From: Ancylomarina sp. 16SWW S1-10-2
GTDB taxonomy: Bacteria > Bacteroidota > Bacteroidia > Bacteroidales > Marinifilaceae
Length of the DNA: 64,000 bases
Direction of reading: 5' to 3'
Assembly (NCBI RefSeq): GCF_009669305.1
Contig: NZ_SADB01000002.1
Coordinates: 1 to 64,000, forward strand
Part shown: positions 1 to 6,854 of the stretch, one piece after another
Layout of the letters: each line of letters opens with the position of its first letter
Position numbering within the stretch: the first letter of the stretch is position 1
Program-made: the position numbers and the translations under genes
The notes under the pieces: model-generated
Told to the model about the DNA's origin: nothing
Database searches by the model: none
Seen by the model: only the letters and a program-made list of their open reading frames with translations

Positions 1-515
1 TCGAGATCACCAAACCTCGATTTTTGATCAACTATTGCTGGACGTTTTTCGATACCAACACGGTTCTTTATTTGACCACGAGTATCCTTAGAACCTCCTC
101 GTTTCCGATACCTCTTCTTATTTCTTCGTAGATGTGTATAAAGATCACCTCCAGCTTTTAAATCAGCCCAAATATGTTGATAAATACACTCATGAGAGAC
201 ACAGGCTTGTCCTTGTGCTTTCAGGCGACCAACAATCTGTTCTGGGCTAAAATCTTCTCTGATCAAAAGCTCTACTTGAGTTTTTAATATTGGAGTAAAA
301 TTTCGATGCTTTGCCTTAGTACAAAGACGGTTTAAATATTTGTTATGAGCTAATTCATATCTGTATTCTCTATTTCTCAGATCGCAATTTCTCTTTAATT
401 CTCTACTTATTACTGATTTATCCTTTCCGATGGCTTTGGCTATTTCAATTTGTTGATAGCCCCTTTCTTTCATTACCGAAATAGTATATCTTTGTTCTCT
501 GGTTAATTGTCCCAT
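1..515 (-). CDS. IS30-family transposase, N-terminal part (runs off the window)
   Basis: Reading the minus strand from the ATG at 515 gives about 171 residues without a stop up to the window edge. The protein starts MGQLTREQRYTISVMKERGY and continues with a helix-turn-helix (Q.EIAKAIGKDKSVISRELKRN) typical of the HTH_38 domain of IS30 transposases, followed by the IS30 linker features EDFSPEQIVGRL and CVSHECIYQHIW, and a basic stretch (RRNKKRYRKRGG). The DDE catalytic core would lie beyond the window. No frameshift is seen in the visible part, so the element may be intact. The IS end should lie between this start and the repeat that begins near 673. Family assignment is strong; activity is unknown. 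Confidence 0.9.
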   Translation of the reverse strand, partial: MGQLTREQRYTISVMKERGYQQIEIAKAIGKDKSVISRELKRNCDLRNREYRYELAHNKYLNRLCTKAKHRNFTPILKTQVELLIREDFSPEQIVGRLKAQGQACVSHECIYQHIWADLKAGGDLYTHLRRNKKRYRKRGGSKDTRGQIKNRVGIEKRPAIVDQKSRFGDL

Positions 516-571
516 TTTACAACTTGAGTTTGACGATTTTTGTGGTAAAAAAAAGACTTTTATTCCACATA

Positions 572-603
572 GACAATGGGTGAGACTTTTTCTCCTCATT
601 GTC
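572..603. repeat. Imperfect hairpin upstream of the IS30 transposase
   Basis: Two arms, gacaatgggtgag and ctcctcattgtc, face each other around a T-rich loop. The hairpin lies 57 bp upstream of the transposase start, so it belongs to the leader or end region of the IS. I cannot define the terminal inverted repeat because the other end is outside the window. Confidence 0.4.
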
Positions 604-672
604 TTGAAAAATTATCTCCCCTTCTTTTATCTAAAATCACCTCAGTTGCATTTGTTACTTGAATCTAAGTGT

Positions 673-768
673 CCTTTCATGACGCAAATTGTATTTTGTA
701 TTCTTTTTGTCCCAAGGCGTTGCCGTTGGGCTTAAATAAGTTGCCACTTTGTGGCGAAAAAGAAAGCG
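673..768. repeat. Partial copy (C) of the hairpin-rich interspersed repeat
   Basis: This stretch matches the right part of the ~300 bp repeats at 843-1146 and 2008-2303, from the cctttca...gcgcaaattg segment through the gcccaaggcgttgcc-type hairpin to tggcgaaa.agaaagc. The left two thirds of the unit are missing. The homology starts just beyond the inferred IS30 end, so the IS may have truncated the copy; that is inference. Confidence 0.65.
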
Positions 769-842
769 ACTAGTTTATCCATTAGCTAGAATTAAGAAAC
801 TCGATGGCTTAAATTATCGGGTTTTTCCTTGTCGTCCCGTGT

Positions 843-1146
843 GTATACTAATTTGTTTTTCTTTCCTTTTTGCGGGCTGAAAGACCATTTTAATTCAGCC
901 TGAAGGCAAGGCCTCTGGCTGAATTAAGGATTTACCATACGCACTGAAAGTGCAGCTTCGTATTAATTATGCCATAAATATTCATCATCGAAGCGCATTT
1001 TTTTAAGCTGCCCTTTCAGGGCGCAAATTGTATTTTGTATTCTTTTTGACCCAAGGCGTTGCCGTTGGGCTTAAGAAAGTTGCCATTTTGTGGCGAAATA
1101 GAAAGCAATTTGTTATCGTTTATACTAATACAATTCCTTTTGTATT
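843..1146. repeat. Interspersed hairpin-rich repeat, copy A (left of yefM-yoeB)
   Basis: This is about 304 bp and is nearly identical, in the same orientation, to 2008-2303. It holds a row of short hairpins: a perfect 10 bp stem at 891-900/917-926 (taattcagcc/ggctgaatta), gcac/gtgc at 941-953, a ccctttcaggg type stem near 1011-1022, and a cccaaggc/gttggg stem. This build is like the REP or MITE-type elements of Bacteroidota. No convincing protein is encoded; the open frames in it only exist because the repeat lacks stops in those frames. Confidence 0.8.
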
Positions 1147-1369
1147 CCACCTTGTCTTTTGCATAAATATTATTAATAGGCAGGTTTATGTTTTGTTTCA
1201 TGTTTTTTATCGTCAGATGCTGTTATTGAGTAATCCTTGACAACTGAATTTTTATCTGTTTTTTTTTTAAAAAAAGTATTTTTGGCTGGACTCAGCTTAA
1301 ATACTGAAGGAATAGATGTTATAAAGCTAAAATTCATGACATTTATTATTAAATGTCTATAATAAACAC

Positions 1370-1406
1370 TATATTTGTACAATATAATGTACGTTTAAAA
1401 GTACGT
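1370..1406 (+). promoter_or_regulatory. Probable yefM-yoeB promoter with overlapping operator
   Basis: TATATTTG at 1370-1377 fits the Bacteroidota -7 element TAnnTTTG. TGTACA at 1376-1381 overlaps it, followed by TGTACG at 1388-1393 and GTAC at 1401-1404. In E. coli the YefM-YoeB complex binds palindromes with a TGTACA core at its own promoter, so this cluster just 37-67 bp before yefM fits autorepression. I did not find a good -33 TTTG. Confidence 0.55.
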
Positions 1407-1442
1407 GTGTTTTGAAGTAGGTATCACAAAAAATCACAAGCC

Positions 1443-1694
1443 ATGATAACAACAACAATTTCTAATTTCCGAAAGGATATAAAAAAGTACTTTAATCAGG
1501 TGAATGATGATTTTGAAACTCTGATTATTAATAGAGGAAAAGATTCAGGAGTGGTTGTCATTTCTTTAGAGGAATATAACTCGCTCTGTGCTACTCAGTA
1601 CGAAATGTCAACAAAAAGAAACGAACAAAGATTAGATTCTGCAATTGAAAAATTAAAAGGAGGTTCATCATTTACTAAAGAACTTTCGGAATAA
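1443..1694 (+). CDS. yefM: YefM/Phd-type antitoxin
   Basis: An 83-aa protein of the Phd/YefM family. The N-terminal DNA-binding half shows the family pattern ISNFRKDIKKYFNQV followed by LIINRGKDSGVVVISLEEYNSL, and the C-terminal tail is charged (IEKLKGGSSFTKELSE), as in antitoxins whose tail wraps the toxin. It is expected to neutralise YoeB and, with it, to repress the operon. Its TAA stop shares one base with the toxin ATG (TAATG), so the two are translationally coupled. TGTACA sites lie upstream at 1376-1404. The pair sits between two long direct repeats, which suggests a mobile or recombining cassette. Confidence 0.93.
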   Translation: MITTTISNFRKDIKKYFNQVNDDFETLIINRGKDSGVVVISLEEYNSLCATQYEMSTKRNEQRLDSAIEKLKGGSSFTKELSE

Positions 1695-1951
1695 TGAAAT
1701 ACGTTTTTGTTGATGAGTCGTGGGAGGATTATTTGTATTGGCAAAAGGTTGATAAAAAAATGCTGAAACGAATTAATGCCTTGTTAAAAGATATTTCACG
1801 AACTCCATTTACGGGGATCGGTAAACCTGAAGCGTTAAAACATAAATATAGGGGTTTTTGGTCTAGGCGAATTAACGACGAGCATCGTTTAATTTATCAG
1901 ATGCGAGATGATGAAATTTTGATTGCTAAATGTAGATTTCATTACGATTAA
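1694..1951 (+). CDS. yoeB: YoeB-type mRNA endonuclease toxin
   Basis: An 85-aa Txe/YoeB family toxin, the usual length. The residues known as catalytic in E. coli YoeB fall at the same positions here: Glu46 (GKPEALKH), Arg65 (DEHRLIY), and the C-terminal His83-Tyr84. The family motifs W.DYLYWQ, LLKDI.R.PF.GIGKPE and WSRRIN.EHRLIY are all present, so the toxin looks intact. Known function: it binds the 70S ribosome and cuts mRNA at the A site when freed from YefM. Both genes read in the same operon with a one-base overlap. Confidence 0.95.
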   Translation: MKYVFVDESWEDYLYWQKVDKKMLKRINALLKDISRTPFTGIGKPEALKHKYRGFWSRRINDEHRLIYQMRDDEILIAKCRFHYD

Positions 1952-2007
1952 CTCCCTATTTGATATAGAAGGTCCTATTTTTTTTAATAGAACTTTTTTT
2001 GCAGTGA

Positions 2008-2303
2008 GTATGCTAATTTTTTTCCTTTTTGCGGGCTGAAAGCCCATATTAATTCAGCTTGAGGCAAAGCCTCGGGATTTGTTAAGGATTTACCATACGC
2101 ACTGAAAGTGCAGCTTCGTATTAATTATGCCATAAATATTCATCATCGAAGCGCATTTTTTTAAGCTGCCCTTTCAGGGCGCAAATTGTATTTTGTATTC
2201 TTTTTACCCAAGGCGTTGCCTTTGGGCTTAAGTAAATTGCCACTTTGTGGCGAAATAGAAAGCAATTTGTTATCGTTTATACTAAAACAATTCCTTTTGT
2301 ATT
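2008..2303. repeat. Interspersed hairpin-rich repeat, copy B (right of yefM-yoeB)
   Basis: Second full copy, about 296 bp, in the same orientation as 843-1146. The central and right parts (from ggatttaccatacgc onward) are almost base for base the same; differences cluster in the left hairpin, where the perfect 10 bp stem of copy A is degraded here. Copy B starts about 57 bp after the yoeB stop. Confidence 0.8.
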
Positions 2304-2445
2304 TCAACTTGTTGAATATATTAATTTCAAAAATGGAAAATAATTTAGATCTATCTATATTAGAGGGAAAAACAAATTCTTGGTGGATAATAAGTCAGGC
2401 TCTATGACTATAGGACAGTTGTCATTTTGAGTGTATATCTAGCAA

Positions 2446-2510
2446 TACCCCAAACCCCTAAAGGGCTTCTGTGTAGTCATTTTAAAGTCCCCTTCAGGGG
2501 ATTAGGGGTA
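2446..2510. repeat. Imperfect palindrome with CCCCTAAAGGGC/CCCCTTCAGGGG arms
   Basis: The left arm (tacccc.aacccctaaagggctt) pairs imperfectly with the right arm (aaagtccccttcaggggattaggggta). Elements of this look recur between genes in Bacteroidota. It lies in the non-coding stretch between repeat copy B and the lpdA terminator. Confidence 0.5.
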
Positions 2511-2535
2511 AGAAATTTTGAAACCTACAGACGTA

Positions 2536-2564
2536 AAAAGCCACGAGATTATCGTGGCTTTTCC
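2536..2564 (-). terminator. Rho-independent terminator of lpdA
   Basis: Stem gccacga/tcgtggc (2541-2547/2553-2559) with a run of A on the plus strand at 2537-2540, which is a U-run for minus-strand transcription coming out of lpdA. Confidence 0.75.
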
Positions 2565-2590
2565 TATTATATAATTGTGTCTAGATTATT

Positions 2591-3985
2591 TTAGATATGA
2601 ATCACTTCGTCGTAGGCAGCTGCAGCAGCTTCCATTATCGCTTCACTCATTGTTGGGTGAGGGTGAATAGCTTTAATTAATTCGTGACCTGTAGTTTCAA
2701 GTTTACGAGCTGTAACCAATTCGGCAATCATCTCGGTTACGTTAGCACCTACCATATGAGCACCTAAAAGCTCGCCATATTTGGCATCGAAAACCAGTTT
2801 TACGAAACCTTCGTTTGCACCAGCAGCACTTGCTTTACCCGAAGCAGAGAATGGAAATTTACCAACCTTAATTTCGTGACCAGCTTCAGTAGCCGCTTTT
2901 TCAGTAAGTCCCATTGAAGCAACTTCTGGTGTTGTGTAAGTACAACCAGGAATTGTTGTATAATCGATAGGATCGACTTTCATTCCTGAGATTTTCTCAA
3001 CACAACAGATCCCTTCTGCCGAAGCAACGTGGGCTAAAGCAGGACCTGCAATAATATCACCAATGGCATAAACACCTTCAACATTAGTACGGTAATAGTC
3101 GTCAACAACAACACGTCCTCTTTCGGTTGCAACACCTGCTTCTTCAAGACCAATGTTTTCTGTGTTTGGCGTAATACCTACTGCCGAAAGAACGATTTCA
3201 CACTCGTGAACTTCAATTTCACCTTTTTTATTCTTAATATTTACTTTCAAGTTACCATCGCTACCTTCAACAGATTCAACCGATGAGTTAACCATGACGT
3301 TAATTTTATTCTTCTTGAAAGAACGTCCCATTTGTTTAGAAACTTCTTCATCTTCTACAGGAAGAATAGTTGGCAAAAATTCAACAAGAGTAACCTTAGT
3401 TCCTAAGCTATTATAGAAATAAGCGAACTCAGATCCAATTGCACCAGAACCAACAATAATCATGCTTTTAGGTAGTTTCTCAAGCGTTAAAGCTTTACGG
3501 TAGCCAATTATGTTTTTACCATCTTGTGGTAAGTTTGGCAATTCGCGAGAGCGTGCACCAGTAGCTAAAATTATGTTTTTAGCTTCATAGTTTGTTTTGC
3601 TACCATCTTCAGCTGTAACTTCAACTTGTTTGTTGGTAGTTAATTTACCAAAACCGTTGATAACAGTTATTTTATTCTTTTTAAGTAAGTACTGAATACC
3701 ACCACTCATTTTTTCAGCAACACCACGGCTACGAGCAACTATTTTTTCAAAATCAGGCTTAATTTCACCTTCAACAGCGATACCATAATCAGCAGAATGC
3801 TTCATGTAATCGTAAACCTGAGCTGATTTTAATAACGATTTGGTTGGGATACAACCCCAGTTTAAACAAATTCCACCTAGTTCAGAACGTTCAACTACTG
3901 CTACATTCATACCCAATTGTGCACCTCTAATGGCAGCAACATAACCACCTGGTCCACTTCCTACTACTATTAAATCGTAGATCAT
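2591..3985 (-). CDS. lpdA: Dihydrolipoyl dehydrogenase (E3)
   Basis: A 464-aa flavoprotein disulfide reductase. The N-terminal FAD-binding GxGxxG is at residues 9-14 (GSGPGG), the redox-active pair is Cys40/Cys45 in GGICLNWGCIPTKSL, the NAD-binding GSGAIGSEFA comes mid-protein, and the C-terminal dimerisation domain ends with the catalytic His-Glu motif HPHPTMSE. It re-oxidises dihydrolipoamide on the E2 or H proteins of 2-oxoacid dehydrogenases or the glycine cleavage system, with NAD+ as acceptor. No E1/E2 genes lie nearby, so it is a stand-alone gene here and the partner complex cannot be named. Its own terminator follows. Confidence 0.97.
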   Translation of the reverse strand: MIYDLIVVGSGPGGYVAAIRGAQLGMNVAVVERSELGGICLNWGCIPTKSLLKSAQVYDYMKHSADYGIAVEGEIKPDFEKIVARSRGVAEKMSGGIQYLLKKNKITVINGFGKLTTNKQVEVTAEDGSKTNYEAKNIILATGARSRELPNLPQDGKNIIGYRKALTLEKLPKSMIIVGSGAIGSEFAYFYNSLGTKVTLVEFLPTILPVEDEEVSKQMGRSFKKNKINVMVNSSVESVEGSDGNLKVNIKNKKGEIEVHECEIVLSAVGITPNTENIGLEEAGVATERGRVVVDDYYRTNVEGVYAIGDIIAGPALAHVASAEGICCVEKISGMKVDPIDYTTIPGCTYTTPEVASMGLTEKAATEAGHEIKVGKFPFSASGKASAAGANEGFVKLVFDAKYGELLGAHMVGANVTEMIAELVTARKLETTGHELIKAIHPHPTMSEAIMEAAAAAYDEVIHI

Positions 3986-4108
3986 TTTTATTTTGTTGTT
4001 TAATTTGTAAATATTTCTTTGTTTCAGATCTTTTATTAATTGTATTCTATAAACGTGATCTGGCTAATTATCTGCTAATTTATTAATATTAATTCTAAAT
4101 AAAAGGAA

Positions 4109-4942
4109 TTAGCTCGCTTTTCTCTTTAGTTTTAAAAGACTTAGTTGAATCAATTTTGCTATGATGAATAAGATAACAAAAGAGAATATAATGGTTGCAC
4201 CTGATGGGACATTCAATTTATAAGCCATAAAGAGACCAAAAAGAGAGCCTAGTATGCCAAAACCAATGGCTCCAAAAATCATTTTACTAAAATCTTGTGT
4301 AAACATATTAGCGATGGTTTGTGGAATGGTTAAAAATGAGATGACCAAAATAATACCCACAACACGAATATTTAATACAATAGCCAAGGCAACTAAAGCA
4401 ATCATTAAATAATTGAGAAATTGCACGGGTGTATCATGTGTTTGTGCGTAATCTTCGTCAAAAGCCATGTAAAGAATAGGTCGCATCATAAAGGCGAAAA
4501 TGAGTATGGTGAGTACGCATAATGCTGAAAGCAAATATAAATCGAGGCTCGAAACGGTTAGAATACTACCAAAAAGGTAGGATAATAGATTAGGAGCATA
4601 ACCTGGTGTCAGATATATGAATATAATTCCCAATGCCATGCCTAATGCCCAAAGTATGCCAATAACCGAATCTTGGCGAACATCTGTTTTTTTAGATATA
4701 CATTCTATTCCAAGGGCTGATAATACACCAAAAACAGTAGCTCCTAAAATTGGATTTAAGCCTAGAAACCAAGCTATGCCTATTCCTCCGAAGGATGCAT
4801 GTGTTATACCACCACTAATAAATACGATGCGACGAGCTACAATATAAGTTCCAATAATTCCACAAGATATGCTAGCTAGAATGGCTGCTCCCATGGCATT
4901 TTGGAAAAAACTATAATTTAATAATTCAATGATTTCGTTCAT
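4109..4942 (-). CDS. Metal ABC transporter permease (ZnuB/MntB family)
   Basis: A 277-aa integral membrane protein of the ABC-3 family with about eight hydrophobic segments. The early GIIGTYIVARRIVFISGGITHASFGGIG stretch is a family hallmark, and RVVGIILVISFLTIPQTIA is the loop that contacts the ATPase. It is the last gene of a three-gene operon read from 6712 down to 4109 (binding lipoprotein, ATPase, permease). The metal is Zn2+ or Mn2+; sequence alone does not decide. It is separated from the ATPase by 42 bp. Confidence 0.92.
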   Translation of the reverse strand: MNEIIELLNYSFFQNAMGAAILASISCGIIGTYIVARRIVFISGGITHASFGGIGIAWFLGLNPILGATVFGVLSALGIECISKKTDVRQDSVIGILWALGMALGIIFIYLTPGYAPNLLSYLFGSILTVSSLDLYLLSALCVLTILIFAFMMRPILYMAFDEDYAQTHDTPVQFLNYLMIALVALAIVLNIRVVGIILVISFLTIPQTIANMFTQDFSKMIFGAIGFGILGSLFGLFMAYKLNVPSGATIIFSFVILFIIAKLIQLSLLKLKRKAS

Positions 4943-4984
4943 GAAATTCTGATTTCTTATTATCTGATACCTTATTGATTTGGA

Positions 4985-5722
4985 TTAGTGTTTTTTTAAA
5001 ACGCGATGAGGTAAGTCACCATGAGTAATCAAATCGATAGGGCAGTTGTATGTTTTAAGTTGATCTTCGTTTATAATATTAGAATCGTGATAACAAAGCG
5101 TTTCGTTAACACAAGCAATGCTTTTTACATGTGAACAGATGGTTCCAATATCGTGAGATACTATGATAATGGCCATGTGATCGTTGAGTTGATTTAAGAT
5201 TGTATATAATTCTGCTTCAAAATTATTATCTACGTAAGTGTTCGGCTCATCTAAGATCAAAATTTGTGGATCAGAAATAATGGCTCTACAAAGAAAAACG
5301 CGTTGTAATTGACCTCCTGAAAGCTCGCCGATATTCTTATCTCTAAGGTGAAGAACTCCCATTTGATCCATTAAACCTTTGGCTTTTTCCTTGTCCTCAT
5401 TTCGGTATCTTCCAAATAACTTTTTATGAGACATTAAACCAGATAAAACAACTTCGCGAACTGGTATCGGAAATTTATGATCGATGGTATTAATTTGTGG
5501 TAAGTAACCGATTAGGTTATCGTCGGCATTGTTGAATTTAATTGAACCTTTAAAAGGTTTTATTAAGCCTAAAATAACTTTCAGAAGGGTAGTTTTACCA
5601 CCGCCATTGGGACCAATAATACCAAGGAAATCATTTTTATTAACTATAAGGTCGACATTTCTAAGAATAACTTTATCGTCGTAACCAGCATAAAGAGACT
5701 TTAATTCCAGTAATTTGGTCAT
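4985..5722 (-). CDS. Metal ABC transporter ATP-binding protein (ZnuC/MntA-like)
   Basis: A 245-aa ABC ATPase with Walker A GPNGGGKTT, Q-loop (YLPQINTIDHKFP), signature LSGGQLQRV, Walker B ILILDEP and switch His in IIVSHDIG. The C-terminal extension carries Cys and His residues (CSHVKSIACVNETLCYHD; HGDLPHRVLKKH), as is common in ATPases of zinc/manganese importers. It powers the permease encoded just downstream and takes cargo from the lipoprotein encoded upstream. Confidence 0.93.
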   Translation of the reverse strand: MTKLLELKSLYAGYDDKVILRNVDLIVNKNDFLGIIGPNGGGKTTLLKVILGLIKPFKGSIKFNNADDNLIGYLPQINTIDHKFPIPVREVVLSGLMSHKKLFGRYRNEDKEKAKGLMDQMGVLHLRDKNIGELSGGQLQRVFLCRAIISDPQILILDEPNTYVDNNFEAELYTILNQLNDHMAIIIVSHDIGTICSHVKSIACVNETLCYHDSNIINEDQLKTYNCPIDLITHGDLPHRVLKKH

Positions 5723-5842
5723 TTTATTGTTGTGGATTTAAGCATATATAAAATACAATGTATTCTGCAATAAGTAAGATTATATGAAGTTAATACCGAA
5801 AATCAATTTTATAAAATATTTCTTTTCAGATTTATAATCTTT

Positions 5843-6712
5843 TTAGTTTTTCAAGTAGCTTATAATACGGTTCATTTCTGTTAGCCAATCTGCGCTAAGT
5901 GGATCTATCTGAACTAATTCGGCATTAATTTCTTTAGCAATAACCGTTGCATTCTCAATATTGAATTGTTTTTGAATGAAAATGGTTTTGATATTGTTCT
6001 CTTTAGCTAAATCAATTATATTTTTCATATGAGCTGGAGATGGTGCTTTTCCATCGTGTTCAATTGAAATTTGAGTTAGACCATAATCTCTAGCCAAATA
6101 CGAAAGAGCTGGATGGTAAATCATAAAAGCTTTTTTCGATTTTTGAGCAAATATCGTTTCTGCACCCTTGTCCATGACATTAATATCCGACATGAGTTTC
6201 ATATAGTTAGTCGTGTATTCTTGTGTTTTTTCAGGAGCCAATTGAACCAAAACTTTATAAGTATTAGCAATTAGTTGCTTGGCTGTTTTAGGTGATGACC
6301 AAATATGGGGATCGATGCCATCTTGGTGGAAATGATCTCCATGTTGTACTTTCGGCCCCTTTAGTAGCTCAATACCTTCAGACATATCAAGACTCTTAAT
6401 ATGGTCATTTCCTTCAAATAGTTTATTTAACCAAGCTTTTTCGAATGGTATATGGCCGATTCTTAAATATAAAGAAGATTTGGACATATCTTTCATTTGC
6501 TTTGGTGTAGGTTCGTAACTAGCAGGGCTTGCTCCTGGAGGAATAAGCACATTCACTTTGAAATCGTCACCTGCAATACGTTCTATAAAGTACTTTTGAG
6601 GTAGAATACTAACTGATATGAGTTTGTTATCAACTTTATTTTTGTTTAGGTCACATGATTGAAAACCTAGGCTAAACCCTATAAGTAAAAGAATAAGAGT
6701 GATTTTGTTCAT
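5843..6712 (-). CDS. Metal-binding lipoprotein of the ABC importer (ZnuA family)
   Basis: A cluster A-I substrate-binding protein. I take the ATG at 6712 (MNKITLILLL..., 289 aa) rather than an in-frame TTG at 6730, because it starts the signal peptide directly; the lipobox is F-Q-S-C, Cys20 from this start. Probable metal ligands: the His-rich loop HGDHFHQDGIDPHIW, then a His in YHPALSYL, a His in SIEHDGKAPSP, and the terminal Asp in IDPLSADW. It binds Zn2+ or Mn2+ in the periplasm for delivery to the permease. The 5' end lies inside a 61 bp tandem duplication, so the region upstream repeats the start codon. Confidence 0.92.
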   Translation of the reverse strand: MNKITLILLLIGFSLGFQSCDLNKNKVDNKLISVSILPQKYFIERIAGDDFKVNVLIPPGASPASYEPTPKQMKDMSKSSLYLRIGHIPFEKAWLNKLFEGNDHIKSLDMSEGIELLKGPKVQHGDHFHQDGIDPHIWSSPKTAKQLIANTYKVLVQLAPEKTQEYTTNYMKLMSDINVMDKGAETIFAQKSKKAFMIYHPALSYLARDYGLTQISIEHDGKAPSPAHMKNIIDLAKENNIKTIFIQKQFNIENATVIAKEINAELVQIDPLSADWLTEMNRIISYLKN

Positions 6713-6830
6713 TTGATTGTAATGCTTCAATTTATAATAGTTTTAAATAATAAATATAAAGGATTTTGTTCATTTGATTGTAATGCTTCAATTTATAATA
6801 GTTTTAAATAATAAATATAAAGGATTTTGT
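6701..6830. repeat. 61 bp tandem duplication over the binding-lipoprotein start
   Basis: The unit beginning gattttgttcatttgattg occurs at 6701 and again at 6762, and starts a third time at 6823 for about 9 bases. The two full copies appear identical. Copy 1 contains the start codon of the metal-binding lipoprotein; copy 2 contains the same ATG with a good upstream context but opens only a 13-codon frame (MNKILYIYYLKLL) before a stop. Confidence 0.9.
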
Positions 6831-6854
6831 TTAATTAACAATCACAATTACAAA

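Noticed and set aside
1028-1240. Open frame beginning MYFVFFL inside repeat copy A (and its sister at 2186-2407)
   Set aside because: Both frames exist because the same repeat lacks stops there; the peptides diverge right after the repeat ends and have no family features.
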